Shown: positions 37,050 to 51,340, numbered from the stretch's first letter. The stretch: DNA of 64,000 nt from Rostratula benghalensis (GCA_013399305.1 VXAI01000375.1:435947-499946), one strand, 5' to 3'. Translations and numbers: made by a program. The notes: a model not told the origin generated them from the sequence alone.

Positions 37050-39344
37050 CTCCTTTTGCCTTCCCCCGTTTAAAAAGTACCCTGTTACTGGGATCAACAT
37101 CAATGCTTTGTTACTTGTGTTAGCTGAGTGGGGAGAAAAAGCCATGATGAGTCATGTGGAGGTTAAAATGTTAGTTGTGAGTATGTGTTGGAGACAGTAC
37201 TTGTGCTACTGCTGGTAGAAAGCAACCAGGAGGGAAATTCTTACAGGAAAAAAAAATGTTTTGCAGAGTCTTTGGGATCTAACATGCTTTCCATGAAGAA
37301 GTTATGTACCCAGTCCTACAGCAGAGACTAGAAAGAGTAGATGTTGTTTGAAGTGAGTGGGCATGGCACAGGGTAGATGAATAGATTTTCTCTGAGCAGA
37401 ACATTCCACATCAGTGTTTAAATATAGCACCTGCCTGCAGAAGGCCCCTGCTCCTGGTGTCACTTCCGACCACCCACTTCCTCTGTAATTGTCTGGAGTG
37501 GCTTGTTTCTCTCCAGCTTTTAGCAGTTGGTAAGATAGCTGCTTTGATAAGATGGCTATGAAACATAGTTCCAGTGCTTACCTACATCCTTGCAATCAAG
37601 AAAAGCTGGTGCAATCTAACTGCAACCCTCACTGCCAGTCCACACAGTGAACAGTTTGTGTCCATGCTGATGTGCCTTTTTTTTGCATATTTTCTGTGTT
37701 TAGTCTGCTTAGCCTGGATTCCACAGCTTTTCATGTCTCAGGAAACAGAGTTGCCTGGGGGATGGCTGGCAGGGCTGTCTCCACCTTGCTCATACGTTAC
37801 TCAATAGTTGGTTTTGATCCACCACCAGTTTTTTTTCTGAAGCTGTCATGTGGCATACTTTGCAGTGCTATGGAAGAGCAGCTCTCAACTGTGGCTTAGG
37901 CTTTTTTACTTGAGAATTTAGCTCAGGTGAGAGCAAGCACTGAAGTGATGAGGCTTGGAGAGGGCTGTCTATGAGAGGTTACAGCCACTGCCACAGCCAT
38001 TCAGTTGATGCTGCTTGAGTAGAACACAGAAACCCAAAGAGTGCAGATGGAAAGATGCTCCAGGGAGCAACAAAGTCTGCCCTTCCCTTAGTGCAGGATC
38101 GTTTCTGTCCGCCATTTCTAACAGATATTTGTCTAACCTTGTAATGCAAGCTTTCAGCAGTGGTATTCCACAGCCTTCTTGGGAAGCCAGTGCAAGTCTA
38201 TTATTACCCTGAGCATTAGAAAGCTTCTGTCTTAAATATTCCTTTCTGTAACTGAAACCCACTATTATTAGCTCTTGAGTACTCCTTCCACTACCACCTT
38301 CCATTTTTCATTAAGAATAACTATTGCAAGTACTAATCTCTTATTAGTAAGTGTGTGGGGTGTATTGTCTTGTTTTTCTAACTGATCTTTTCTATGTTAA
38401 CCCAAAAAATAAGTAGGAATCCATTGGGGTTGTAGTTTCCAAAGAGTAGGCTGGGGGGAAGGCAGCTCACTTTTTAGTGGAGCTAAGTGTAAATGGTACA
38501 AGAAAATAAATTGGAATTTGGGCAACTAAGTGTTGCAGAATGATAAATACACTGTAAACAGATCCAAGGAAGCAGGAGAGAAGAAAGACATTGTGGAGTA
38601 TAGGTACTGTAGGAAATGTGATGGAGAGTTTCTCAGTGACAGCCCAGGAGCTCATGCTTTTGTTGCAGCTGCTGTACAGCAGAGCAAGAAGGATTAGGTA
38701 CAGCTAATCCCACTGTTGAACTGCATGGGTTTGACATGTGCATTTCAATGTTTCGAGTGTTAATTATAAGACGGCTGGGCAAAATCACACTGCAAGCCTG
38801 CTGGGCAGAGTTGCTCTTAGACTATGTATTTCTTTATCATTACCTGATAGGGGTTTATTATTTCACAAGGAGGAAACTAGCACCTGCTCTGGGATTTGAA
38901 ATAAATAGATATGCTCTAGCAAGATACACAGTGTTAGCTGAATATGTATAGAAAATTAAGTGTTCTTCAGCTGTAGTGAAAATGGACTATTGTCCATTAA
39001 CCCTCCTTTATATTGACCAATCCATCTGGCACTCCAAGCAAGCAGCCATCAAAAGGTAAAGTGCATATAGTGCTAATGAAATGCTAAGCTATTGTTAGAG
39101 ACACTTTTCTGAGGGAACTAAACTGCATGTTAAACAGATTAACTTGGATTTTTCTGAGAGACTGTTCCTGAAATTGCTGAGAAGGGAAAATGTGTTTTTA
39201 ATTGCCTGCTTTTTACACTCCTGAGTGTCTGGACCATGAACAGAGAAGTGTGTTTGTCCTATCCTGTCAGCTGCCTGACAGAGCAGGTGGGCTGACTCTG
39301 CCCTGTTTCAGGGACTGCATGAGGTACAAAGCAACAGAATGAAC

Positions 39345-39440
39345 TACAAATGTCAGGAGACGTGAACTCAGTGTCTTGTCAGCTGTAAACTTGATCTGAC
39401 CTTGGACAAGTCACTCATACTGGGTGCCCGTGTCCTCTCT
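39345..39440 (+). repeat. MIR/CORE-SINE-like core fragment
   Basis: Contains 'CAGCTGTAAACTTGATCTGA' and 'CCTTGGACAAGTCACTC', matching the conserved SINE core 'tgaccttgggcaagtcac'. The flanks are too diverged to extend. Confidence 0.45.
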
Positions 39441-41788
39441 GGCTGCTCAGTGCTGGTTGTTCCACAGCACCACTGCTGGAGTGAAGAATGAGTCCTCACT
39501 AGTCTCGCAGTTGCTTATGCAGCTGCTCTGTGCATCACTTTCTGTATTACATGATCTGTTGTTTTCAGGTGAAAGATTTCATTTTGTAAGGTACAGTGGT
39601 TGAAATCTTAGAGAGTTTCATGTGACAGAGATGCGTGAATTTGAGTATAAATGTGCCTTTATATAGCCAGAATGCTTTTTAGAACCCAAAAGAACTGGTA
39701 AAGCTATGTTTAAAAAAATGAAACAAAACACCAAAATAAGCTAACTCAATTATCAGTCTCCACTTTTCCTCTTTGAGCAGCCAAAAACTGTCCTGCAAAA
39801 GGCAGGCACAGTTTGAGAGCAGAGTAGAATTTGATTTCTTGATTGCTGGCTGGTATGTTTTCAGTAAGGCTTTACTTATTTTCAGGGGCTTTTAGCAAAG
39901 GCCAAGATCATTCTCCCTTAATTCCCTGGCACATTGAGGGGCTAAGACCTTTTACCTGGTGCATGGAGACAGTAGATCATTGCGGTTGTGGCATTTGGTT
40001 TTGCATGTGGATTAAAATATCTCCTGCCACCACTGGGTATAGTTGTTGCCCAAAGGGCAAGAAGGGGATCCTTGTGTTCAAGGGGGAGTGCTCTCTTGTC
40101 ATGCTTCACAGCAGATGACTTTACCCAACTGAGGTTTCCCAGCGTGGGCCAGGAAGGCCAGGTATGGACCTGGTGGGGAGAGGGCATCTCCTCACCCGCT
40201 GCTAGTGTCTGCCTGCTTTGGCATGACAGACCCGGTTCATTCCATTTTTTTTTTTTTTTAATTTTCTTTTTACATTCAGTTTTTACTTGACAGGCTGCTG
40301 TTGTTTTCTGAAATACACAAACAAGGGAAAGGAAGTTGCAATTTTTTTCTGCTGTTTATAAAGCAATAAAACTTGGATGGAACTTCAAGGAGTACAGAAA
40401 AAGCTCTTCTAACTTAAGCGCTTTTCTCCATGACATTAGAAAGATGGATCCTTTCCAGGGAGGCATCAGTGCCAGAATTTTCCTAACAAAGATTAGGTTA
40501 ATCTCTCATTCTGGAAAGTCCCACTTAGCCAGCCTAAGGGGGAAGACTGCCTGCCTTCTTTCTGTGAATTTTGTAGGTATGAATACTCTAATTTCCCAAG
40601 GCAGTGCTGAATTTAACCATGCAACAGTTGGTGAGTTGTCCAAAGTTGCGGTAGTTTGACTGTAGTGTTGGAAGTAGGTAGCTCTAAAGTGTAAGATATG
40701 GTGCTGGGTCTTTGCCGCCGTTCCCTTATTTCTCAAGAAGCTGCTTTACAGCAATCTGACTGCATACAGGGCTGCCTGCAAGAGAGACATTAAATTAAAA
40801 TTCAGATTGGAAATGTGTATTCTCCTATCAACCCGTATAAAGAAAATTTCCAGGTACGTGCTATTTGAGCACTTGAAGCTTCATAAACAATTAGCTGATG
40901 AGCAGATACCCGGTAAGTGCCACTAAGAAATATCACCATCTGACTGGTCTCTACCTTTTTTTTTTTCATCCTCCCAAATGAACAAAGAGAAAAGCTTGAC
41001 TGAAAATATTGGGAGGATTGCAAATTCTCTCAAGACATGGCCCATACTTAAAGGAATCAGGTTTTATATTGGGAAGAATGTTGTGCAGAGTGTATTTTTG
41101 GCACTCAGTTCCAGTTTCCTAATTAAACTTCTTGAAAGAACAACAAAATGCATCACCCCTGGAGCAGACCAGAGCTTTGGAAAGCAGCTGGATAAATCTA
41201 TCAAGAACAAACAGAGAAACTCCCATTCCAGGTTTATAAACTTCAAAATCCCAATGGGATTTTGTTCCAAAGTCTGTTACTACTCTGCAGGCAAGGCAGA
41301 GCAGACCCTGGCAGGAAGAGGTTGTCCCCTTGCTCTTTTCTTTTGCTTACCCCTCTCCTTTTTCTTTTCAAAACAGCGGCCACTTAGATAAGCACCTGAG
41401 GTGATGGTCCTGCCCTGGTTTTTATTATTCGATATCCACTTCCAGTTCCACAGTCATTTCAATCCTGGCCTCATAAGATGAGGTGCAGAGCTTTAGCATC
41501 TGTCAGGACAGCTGGTCAAGAGGATAAGTGCATCTGCAGTGACTGTGCTGGTTCGGCTGCCCATGCTGCATCCTTGCCCTTGACCTTTGTGAGTTTTTGC
41601 TGGAGGGTGCTCTGTGAGCAGTTTTGAAGAGAACTTTTCTCACAGGCTTCCACTGTTATTTAACCATGCTAAGTATAAGGAAGCCTATAGCGTAAAAAGC
41701 TACCTGCTGGTACCAGCATTGCCTGTCAACTGGGGTTAACCATTTCAAAGATGCTGCCTGCGGATGCTATCTAGCATGTGCTGTAAAA

Positions 41789-42003
41789 GATATGAGGAAA
41801 AACTTCTTCACAGTGAGGGTGACGGAGCACTGGAAGGGGCTGCCCAGAGAGGTTGTGGAGTCTCCTTCTCTGGAGACGTTCAAGACTCGTCTAGATGCAT
41901 TCCTTTGTGGCCTGATCTAAGTGTTCCTGCTCTGGCAGGGGGATTGGACTGGATGATCTTTCAAGGTCCCTTCCAATCCCTGAAAGTCTGTGATTCTGTG
42001 ATA
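41789..42003 (+). mobile_element. CR1 LINE 3' end, 5'-truncated
   Basis: Typical CR1 tail. The last part of ORF2 ([20 protein letters not shown] in the copy) is followed by the short 3' UTR and terminal TCTGTGATTCTGTGAT units. Heavy 5' truncation is normal for CR1. The copy is little diverged, with the coding part still open up to the expected ORF2 stop, so it is fairly young. Confidence 0.92.
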
Positions 42004-43733
42004 TGTGTTTTTTCTGTCGCTGTTCTAATTGCATTAAGAAATCACCTCAGCTGTCTGTCCTGAGTAGTTCTCAATTGATTATAACATTATCAAATCATAA
42101 ACATTTTGGCTAAAGTTTTCTGTCTGGAATATCTATCTTACTATGTTATGATTTTCAGGTTTTCATGCAAAAAAATGTCCAGTCTTTTCCAGGAACAAGA
42201 CTAGGAGAAGAGCATTGCTTTACATTAAAACAAATGAGTACACATATCCTGGCAGCTGGCTTCTCTGAGTTGAAGTGCCTGAAATGCTTGGAAGCCAGTT
42301 TGGGGATTTGGCTTTGGGCTTAAGAGCAAGTGTCTCCCTGTCTGTGCGAAGTTGCCCTGTTTTAGGCCATATCATGTGTATGCAGCAATGACTTCAAAGT
42401 TTTCTTGCTGAACATTAAGGTTTTCCATTCACTGAAAAGCTAAACCTGTCCCATAGCCTAAAGCTGATCAGTCTGCTTATAGCAGAGCAAGTAAAGATGA
42501 ATGTGCCGTGCACTAGAGAAAAGACAGGTCAGCAGGAGTCAAGCAAGTAGGAGGAAAGGCAGGAGGCTCTGTGCCCAAGAGAGGATGCCTTATCCTTATT
42601 CCTCTGGAGAGGAACCCATGACTGCTATCAGCCAAGATCTTAGTCTACTCTGCTGCCAGTCATGGCAGCTCAACTCTCTCTCACTCATTTGGTGTGTTCC
42701 TACTGGGCAATCCAGGAAAAACAATCCCAGTTTTCTCCTGCATCAGCTGCCTGACCCAGGTTGCTATGAGCTGACAAGTGTTCATCACATTTCAAAGGAA
42801 GGAGGAATATGGGACAAGGAGGGCCTTACTTCCCTGCAGGCAGACGTCCTGTAGAACTTGCTGACAGGTAGTACAGTTACAACCCCACCGGCTCTTCTCC
42901 GCATGATCAACACAAAGGCATTTGTATTTGTAACAATTGTTACTCCTCTAAGGTGTTGGGTTTGCCCAGGCACAGGGGGTTTGTGAAGCAAGTTGGTAGC
43001 CTAAGCATTGCTTTTGATCACCAAGGCTGACAATGTGAGATTACTTTGTGGCACTTCTTTTCTGTTGACTTTTTCTACCATTTCTTCTTCCAGTTAATTT
43101 TGATTTTGACCTATATATGAAACACATGTAAAAAATATCATTATTGAGACTGCAGGTAGTTTTGACCATGGTGGACCTACTCTTGGAATGAAAGGAATTA
43201 TAGAGAGGTGAAAGTTGTTGCATCTCTTTTGTTTGTTGCAGAGGTCACACTGTATGGAGTGGATGAAGCATGCAGGGAGAAAGAATCTAATAGTATGTTT
43301 AAAGCAATTACATTGGTAGGTAAAGTGACCTTTTTGCCTTTTTTCCTCTCCAAAAAACCCACCCCTATTGGATGCTTGATTCTCTTTCTTCTAATTATTC
43401 TTAATTGAAGCAATTCTATTCTTTAAACACCATACATAACATTCTTTAGAGATGCTGTTGCTTCATAAAAAGTGAGAGAGAGCTTTATCATTTTTATAAT
43501 TCAGCTGACAAATAGGGATACCCATCTATTCAAAGCTCCCTTATAGTCCAATCACTTCTCTGCAATACTATTTTTTTGAAAGTGAGAACTGTTGTAGATG
43601 CAATATTGCATGTGTGTCTCTAGAAAATAACCCTGTTGTTACTAGTACAGGCACTGTTCTTAAATTAACTAGATCCCCGAGGGACTGTGCATCCTCATTT
43701 CCTGGGTCCTGGACAGCTGTGTCGGGAGAAGAG

Positions 43734-43749
43734 ATCAGTGATCACTGAT
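43734..43749. repeat. 16-bp perfect palindrome
   Basis: ATCAGTGATCACTGAT is its own reverse complement. It could be a dimeric transcription-factor site, but no gene context supports this. Confidence 0.8.
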
Positions 43750-45264
43750 ACAAGTCAGATTTTGGGTATGGATTTGGTCAACTGTGGTTTGGAGTCTTCA
43801 TATTAAAAATTCTGCATAGGCGCATTGCATAAATTAAGAAAGTTTGAGCAGTCCATGCTCTTGATTGGACAAAGCAACCTTGATGTTAGAACTCCCTTAG
43901 TAATAATTCTTGACATGAAAGCTATAAGTCAGTTTGCATGTCTTGAAACTTGGCTTCTGGCACAGATGCACATATGGAAAATTTCTAACAAACCCAAGGA
44001 AGACAAAAATGAAAGTGGTCCCTTAGAAAACAGAGCTAAACACATGGAAGGGCACAGTAAGACTGATAATTCTGATTACATGAAGATACAAGCTGCTCTT
44101 GATTTTGGAGGGCTCTGAGTCTGTATTTTAAAACCCTACCTTTCTGGATTTGCTGCACTGAATGATAGTAGGAGGTTCTAAAGAGATGTAGGTGAAAAAT
44201 AGTTGACTTTCCTCTTCAACTCTGTACCACATAGGAGGGCTGGCAGACGTGTTGAATTTTCACTCAGACGAAAGACTTTGTTGGGGACCAGAAACACTGG
44301 TATCTGAACGAACTGGGTTTCTTGTTATTCTGCAAATAGGCATATCTGCTAATCTGCTAATCAGCATCTATCAGTAAACTTGCCCGTCGAGCTAGCAATC
44401 TATTCAAACAAAAACCTCACATATCCCAATGCTATCCTTAATTGTGCTAAGGTTTCTGTATGTGTCCTACAATGCATTTTTTGTTCTTTCTGTTTCCTGA
44501 AGGGGAAATTATATGCTTTCATTCCTTTTTAATGCTTCCTGTCTTCGGTGCTAAGTATTGGGTAACTAAGGTTTGGGTTGGATACACTGTCATCCAAAAT
44601 TCATTTACAACCAAATTTCACAGTTCATACACCTGAAATAAGTGTTATACAATACCTCTGGTTCTATACTCCTGGTCTTAATCTGAAACATAAAGATGTT
44701 TAGGAGAAACTGTAGTTGCGTGAAGAATAGAAGCCCATCCAAACATTTAGAAAATGTATAGATTATGTTTTTCTAGTCATGCTTTTCCTTTGGCCTTCAC
44801 CCAGCAAATCTTCATGAAAACCTTGCTGTTTAAAGTTTCATTATTTGTTGCAAAGTGAGGAAAATTGCTCTTCTTAGATCATAAAAAACAAATGCTGAAC
44901 AGACGTAGCAGTTAGGGCTTCAGGTTTCCAAGACAGAGCTCTGGAGCCTCTTCTTCATATGGGGCTTCTAAATAGATGTTTAAATTAGTGCTATCATCTC
45001 AATACATACACTTAATTCACATAATTCTTTTAACTCAGTTCTGCCAAACTCAGCTCTGCTGAAATTATGTTCATTGAACATTCAGTTCATTGGTTTTATA
45101 TTGAGTAGGAATTTTTAAGAAACTCATATTTGAAAGAGCCTAGCAAGTCTGCACTGAAACTTCTACTTTTTTTTAATGCTCATGGGAGAGATTAATTCTG
45201 CCCAATCACTTTTGATTCACCTTCAGCCTAAAGGGAGTTGGAGAGACTTTAGTAGCTGAATTGA

Positions 45265-45520
45265 AACGTTACTGAGTCACCATTATACCTCTGTAATCTT
45301 TGTTCACTTGCTATTTTGCAGCTGCTTTTATTCTTAATCATTGAGTTGCCACAGAAATCTCTGATACTGGTACTATGAGATTTTTATTTCCCTGGCAGTG
45401 GGAAAATCGCAGTGCTAATCCAAATCATTACTGCAAGCATCAGGGGACGTTGCATTTAAAGTGCATGCTGTACAGTAGAATTTGTAGCAGCGAGTGACGA
45501 TCTCAAAGTGTTAGGGAAGG
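45265..45520. promoter_or_regulatory. Candidate conserved non-coding element
   Basis: Complex AT-rich block with TGAGTCA (AP-1, 45273-45279), TAATCC (OTX-type, 45416-45421) and retained CpGs (ATCGCAG, GGACGTT, CAGCGAG, GACGAT). No repeats. Function is inferred from composition and motifs only. Confidence 0.25.
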
Positions 45521-48425
45521 ATATCTTGGGTTTTGAGTGTGAAGGTCCCTATGCTTTTAAATCAGGTGTTAGAGGACTTAAGTGAAGTGTACCTTGTCAG
45601 GGACTCGGGACCTTGAATACTACCATATTATAAACCATTAATAACTCAGTCAGTACGTGTTGTATCTCTGCATTTCAGCTGTATGAACTGAACCGTCTTA
45701 CGTTCAGGCTGTAATTCCTGTGTAGCACCAGCATTGTCCTTTTTGTTTTTCAAAGGTTATTATGGAAGATGACTTCATGGTTCCTGAAGTACTTTCTATG
45801 CTTTGGGATAGTACAGAGCCTAAAGTGCTGAGGAAAAGCAGAACTGCTGTTTGCTACCTTCATTTCATCTCACTTGGGCAGAAACTGTAGGGACATAAAT
45901 TTTGGGTTGTGAATGGCTTTACCATGTGGACCACAAGGTTTCTAGTACAGAGGCATGGGCTCAGCTCTTCCATTATAATCAGCTACAGTGCACCAAGGCC
46001 CTTACAATGTGCCATGCAATGAAGAAATGACTAAAAATATTCTGAGCAGAGCTTCCTGATCTAACTGAAACAATGAGGAAAAGTTGATCCTTAATTCTGC
46101 TTTTCTTCCCAATGTGTATGAAGAGAAGAGCAAATCAGAGCAACTCTGTGCTACATAAGGTCTCCCAATGACCCATATTGCACCAGGGAACCATAGCAGC
46201 AATGTCACACAGTAAGTTCAAAAGACACTTAAAGCAATTTGCTACTGCTCAGGTGAATAAAATTGCATATAACAGCCACCATTCTGATCTAAGATTTTTA
46301 TAATTAGTCTATTTCGTCATCACATTTCATTTAATAAACAGTTTGTGCAACTGTAAGATCTTAAAGCATGTTGCATCAAGTTGGACAGCTCTAGTGCAGG
46401 TTTCTGACAAAGCAGATAGGTATGCTTATACAGGAGCTGGCCTGCTCTTTCCAAAACCAAATAAGTGAATCAGTATACTAGACACTTCAGAGAAGTTAAA
46501 CCAGTGTCCCACTAACTGGCCCCAGATGTGTTAGAAGTTTGGATTCCTTTATTCTACACATAGTCTTTGATCAAGTATTAAACAAATTTGTATCTGATGC
46601 TTCTTTTCTTGAGTGTGCAATAGATGATACACAGTATTACTCTTTTTATTGCTTGAGGGGAAAGGAAAATTCTTTTTAGAATGGTGTGCGTGTTTGGAGG
46701 GGAGATAGAAGGAACTTTTTTTTTTGTATTTTTCCCTCTTTGTCCACCTAAGTCCATTGATGTGATAATTGCAATGATGCTTGTGATCCAGGCTTGAGTA
46801 TCTCTATGTTAGTGCAGGCAAAACAACAAAATGGATTGCAAGCCTGGATCTTACTTGTGCTCTTCTCTGAGTTCAGAATTAAAATGAACTGTAAATGAAA
46901 CTAACAGTGTTTCCCTTACCCGTTTCTTCTTACAGAGAAATAAGAAAGAAGCAGCATAATAATGAAAGAAAGCCATGTTTTTAGAATTCTGTCTCATAGT
47001 CATCAGTTTATGGAATAGTCTTGCAGAAGGAATTTGCTTTCTAAGAGCCTAACTGGTTCTTTGCTTTGTGTTTTACTCTGTACCTCAGGTCTTTTGCAAG
47101 ATTACTTCTCATGTTCACTGCAAGGGTTATAGCCAAGAGTATAGTAGAGTGTGTGAATATATCCAGGCAGATTCCTGTATTTGCCCTGATGGATGGTGAG
47201 GAATTAGCAGGAAGGGGAGAAAGTAATCCATGTTGCCATAGTTCATGTAAATGCCTAAATAACAGTAAGAAAATTATCTGTAAGCAAAGGTGTCTTAATG
47301 CAGTGTTTTTTGAACTGCTGTCCACAAGACTTCACTTGACCTACAAGGCAAATGAAACTGGAGTGGTCTGAGGTGTGCTGAGGTACGCTGTAGATGTTTC
47401 ATTGCTTAGTTGTTAAATTGCATGACTGCTTTGGTTTATGTAACATAACTACCTTCCAGATTGTCCAAGCAATTATAAATCAAGGCTTGCCCAGTACAGG
47501 TCTGTTCCTCTGCTTTTTTTCTGGGTGAAAGTAGTGGAGAGGAGGGGAAAAGATGTTCTTTGTGTGTGCTCATTGCAAAAACTGATGTGCACAGATCTTG
47601 TGTGATTCATGCGGTTACAATCACCCAATATAAGTAATCTTGACGCCTTCTGTAACATGTATGACTTTGAAGAACAGTGATTTTATGAGTGGATGCTTTT
47701 AGCAATTTGTATGGGCCAGTAGGGACTGGTCACAGCATTATAGTTGAAAAGCCTCCTTCTAATCAAATCTGTGCAAAAAAGTGCTTGTTGTTAAAATGCT
47801 TAAACACATGTATCTAAAAGCATGCTGAAGTGGTTTGTCTTCACATGTTACACCTCCATAGCTCCTATTTAACTTTGGCTGGGTCTGTACTTCAACTTTT
47901 ATTTATTTAGGAACCAATTTAATCACTGCATTCATTTATGCCTGTTAAGCACATTTAAACTGGAGTGGAGAAGAAAGCTTGTAATTGTCAGATGAGGTAA
48001 GTTCTTGACCAAAAGAAGTCAGAGGACAAGATACCAAAGAGTTCCAGCATTGTTGTGTTTATTATAGCAATTACATGCTTGAAACAAGAAGGAGCTTGGC
48101 CGGCTGGCAGAGGGAATTATGAATTGGTGGACATGTAGTGTTCTAAATAGCTGTGGTGCAAAGGGACAATTTAGCAAATAAAGTTATTGAAGCCTTAGGT
48201 GTTCGTGGGTATGGGTTATTTGGCTTACAGAATCGCTTTCAATTTTATAGCTGTAAGCCAGAAGCTGGGGAAACCACAAATGCTGACCCATTGGTTAGTA
48301 ATATTATATATAATCTGTATTCAGTCTAAGACATTTTCCCTTAAAACTGAGGAAATTAATGAGCAGAGTAACGTGAGAAACAGGCATTGAATACAATGCT
48401 TCATGCTATTTTCTAATGTTTATCT

Positions 48426-48442
48426 TTTTTTTTTTTTTTTTT
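48426..48442 (+). repeat. Poly-T tract, about T17
   Basis: Homopolymer run, followed by a pyrimidine-rich TTCATATCCAG. This mimics a splice acceptor, but no recognisable coding exon follows. Confidence 0.85.
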
Positions 48443-49490
48443 CATATCCAGCCTCTTATTTATCTGGTTACAGATCTACTTGTGCACAAACAAGTCCATC
48501 TACTAGGTTGCATCTAGCAAATGGGGATTCATCTGGAGATCATCTGATGCAACACTTAGGAAGCATGTTTTTATTGACCAATGTCAGTGACATTTAAGCT
48601 GTAAACTTGTGAGCTGACATATTGAATGGCTCTTTCTAGTTCTTCTCTTCCCAGATTTCCACTGGGCTTTTAGAACCTCTTGCTGTTCTGCACTGAAGCT
48701 GACTAGTCTGATTCTGCATTGACACCTAATGTTCTTAGATTCCCCAGGGAAACTGGTAGCATTTATGGACTGTCAGTCCAGTCAAGACTCAGGAGGGATA
48801 TATAACTTTCTGAGGACCCACCCTTTCCCTCTTGGGTGAAATCTTGTTGATCTTTGACTTTGTGGATAGGCTGAATTTAATGCTGTTGTGATAATAAGTT
48901 GATGAAGGTAAGTGGGTGATGGAGAAAAAGCAGATCTTCCTTCTGTATGGTTGTGGGACCCTTGGTCTAAAGGCATATGTTTTAATGTCATTTTGAGTCT
49001 AAAGCCAGGAAATAGGAAAGAATGCTAACTTCTCAGAAGCTGATGATGGAGTGGTGCCTTTACAGAGCTGCCCTGGTGCACTTGTTGGTGCTAATTAGTT
49101 TGTGTCTGTTGAGCTTCCTTGTGATACAGTCTCTTCTAATTAACACTTCCCTGTAGATTGCTGCTGAACTACGGAAATCTAATTTGTGACACACATTTCA
49201 CCATTCTGAGGAGACAAGTATATTTTGTTGACAAAGGTGTTGATAACACTATCACATTGCAGTTTAATGTCTTGGAGATGGAGAGAGGTGACAAGTCAGC
49301 CTGAGTGGGAGAACTGACAAAAATAACACTAAGAATTGCAGCTGCAGTTCATCTACCAGTTGGAATAGTTTGTGCTCCAGACTGTGTGATACTCTGCTAC
49401 AGACAATTATAGGCAGTGTTTATTCCTTCTATCTCTTCCTTTTGTATCCTATGTAGTAACATGAAAAGACACAACTGTTAAAATGAGAAT

Positions 49491-49530
49491 TATATATACT
49501 GTGCATATATTATATATACTGTGCATATAT
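49491..49530 (+). repeat. 20-bp perfect tandem duplication, AT-rich
   Basis: Two identical adjacent 20-mers (TATATATACTGTGCATATAT), followed by more TATA-rich DNA. Probably a small satellite expansion. Confidence 0.9.
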
Positions 49531-51315
49531 TTACGTATAAACACATGATATACAGCTATAGTCTCTGTATGTAAACTATATACATAGTTTACTTTAAAAA
49601 ATAAAAAAAAACCCCAGGAACTACTCTATTAGTTAAACATTAGCTTTGCAAATCAAATATACCTGAAACTACTGCAAAATCGGCATCGGAGGTTGCAGCA
49701 TCCAGGGACCTTGCAAGACCTTTTATAAATAATTTGCAACTGAGTGCATGAGTTGCAAAAGTCAATCTGATTCCACAGAGACTGATGAAACAGCACTGGT
49801 TATGGGGATCTGTGTTATTTCCATCCCAGCAAAGAACTGCATAAATGCTGGAAAGTCTTCTCTTGCCACCATAACTCCTCCTGCACTTTCTCTGTAGAAA
49901 CATTACATTGTCTATGGAAACTGAAGCCTGTGTGAAAGGGAGAATTGCTTGCCTAAGAGCTAGGGAATTTGGTTCCTTCTAGTAGAGTAAGACATGAACA
50001 AGAAGGCACCATCCATCTAGTTTACATGATCTACTCTATGTAAAAGGCCCTATCATAGTTAAAGCCTTCAAAGTCAGAAGTTTGTATGGATTTTAATATG
50101 TGCCCTTCATGACACAGGCTTTCCCTTGGTGTTCTTTGTCTTTCCGCTTCTCTGCATCTTATATCATTGCCTTCTGTGTAGGCTTCGTGGTTTACCTCTG
50201 TTTTGTAGCATGATGAAAGCTCCTCTGGAAATGCAAAAGGCATTTTTTCTGCCTTAATGGATAACTCAGAATGACTTTGCTTTTGTCATTTGTCTTCAAT
50301 CCTCTCTGCACAATAACACATGGCTTATGTCATAGTGGTATTTCCTTCATCCATTTCTATGTTGGCAATGCTAATATACTGCAGTATGCCAGAAATGATA
50401 CTTTCTTTCCATATTGCTCATTTTCCTGGGTCCAGTTAATTATTGTTCTCAGCCTCACTTAGATCCCTAAGGAAGCTGAAGAGACCAGCCTAAAATTGAC
50501 AAGGACAAAATGACCTTCTGGTAGAGCATGTAGAGCCTTCATGGAGTTCTCTGAATTTTGGTTGTACTGGACCCTTAATTCTATATTTTATAGCTGTGGG
50601 TTGCTTTTGCAGCCTCACTTAGAAAGAGCCTTCAATTTTATGTATCAAGGACAATCTCCGTTGCTAAAATAACTTCCAAAACAGACTTTGGACACTCATT
50701 CAACCCCAGACTGCCTTTGGGGATCCCAGCAGAAGACTAAATTATGAACCAGAACAATCACCTCACCTTGCACAGACCAATACTGAGCTAATAGCTTAGC
50801 TTTCTCACCAGAGAGTAGTTGTCCGTTGTCTTTCCATCTGCCCTTGTTCTGTCTCAGCTTGATTAGAAATAGCTTGAGTGGGGGCATATTTATGTGGCAG
50901 GAAATGGAAATATAACTGATGCTGAGTCATTTAAAAAGCGGGTTTTCAAAGAATGGGTTTGAAGAGTGCATGTTTAAACAGGAAGCTTCCTGTTTTGAAG
51001 AAACATTTTTATATTCGCTTTCTGCTCTTCTCAAGTTTTCTTTCTGTTCAGTTTGTATTTACCCTTCCCCTGCTTAATATGAAGGGAAAATGTTACACAA
51101 TGGCAAATGTTGTGGAAAAGCCTATCAGCTCAGACACAAAATATTTCTGGAATGATGGAAAAGCAAGTGGTTTGCTTGATTTGGCAGGCAAGTATTTACC
51201 TGATCTTCTATATTTCAAAAAGCAATATTACACCTTACAGGCTCCATATCATGTTTGTGTCACTTTTCCTGTCCTCTCTATAAGCCATACTTTGCTTTTG
51301 TAGTAAGTGGTATAC

Positions 51316-51340
51316 AAAAAAAAAAAAAAAAAAAAAAAAA
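51316..51340 (+). repeat. Poly-A tract, A25
   Basis: Longest homopolymer in the window. It starts 12 bp after the stop of a 116-codon ORF (50953-51303), so it could be the tail of an old retrocopy, but that ORF matches nothing I recognise. Confidence 0.9.

Larger units (their letters stand above)
32695..41788. other. Non-coding DNA (possible intron)
   Basis: No coding exon recognised. It has A-rich and T-rich tracts and one SINE core fragment. If the exon at 32.6 kb is real, this is intron sequence. Confidence 0.65.

Noticed and set aside
39620..39655. HVTEM-like peptide considered as a TRIM44 later exon
   Set aside because: The agreement covers five residues only. Stop codons lie close on both sides and no splice sites fit.
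43825..44118. 97-codon ORF
   Set aside because: No recognisable domain, no splice or promoter context, and chance length.
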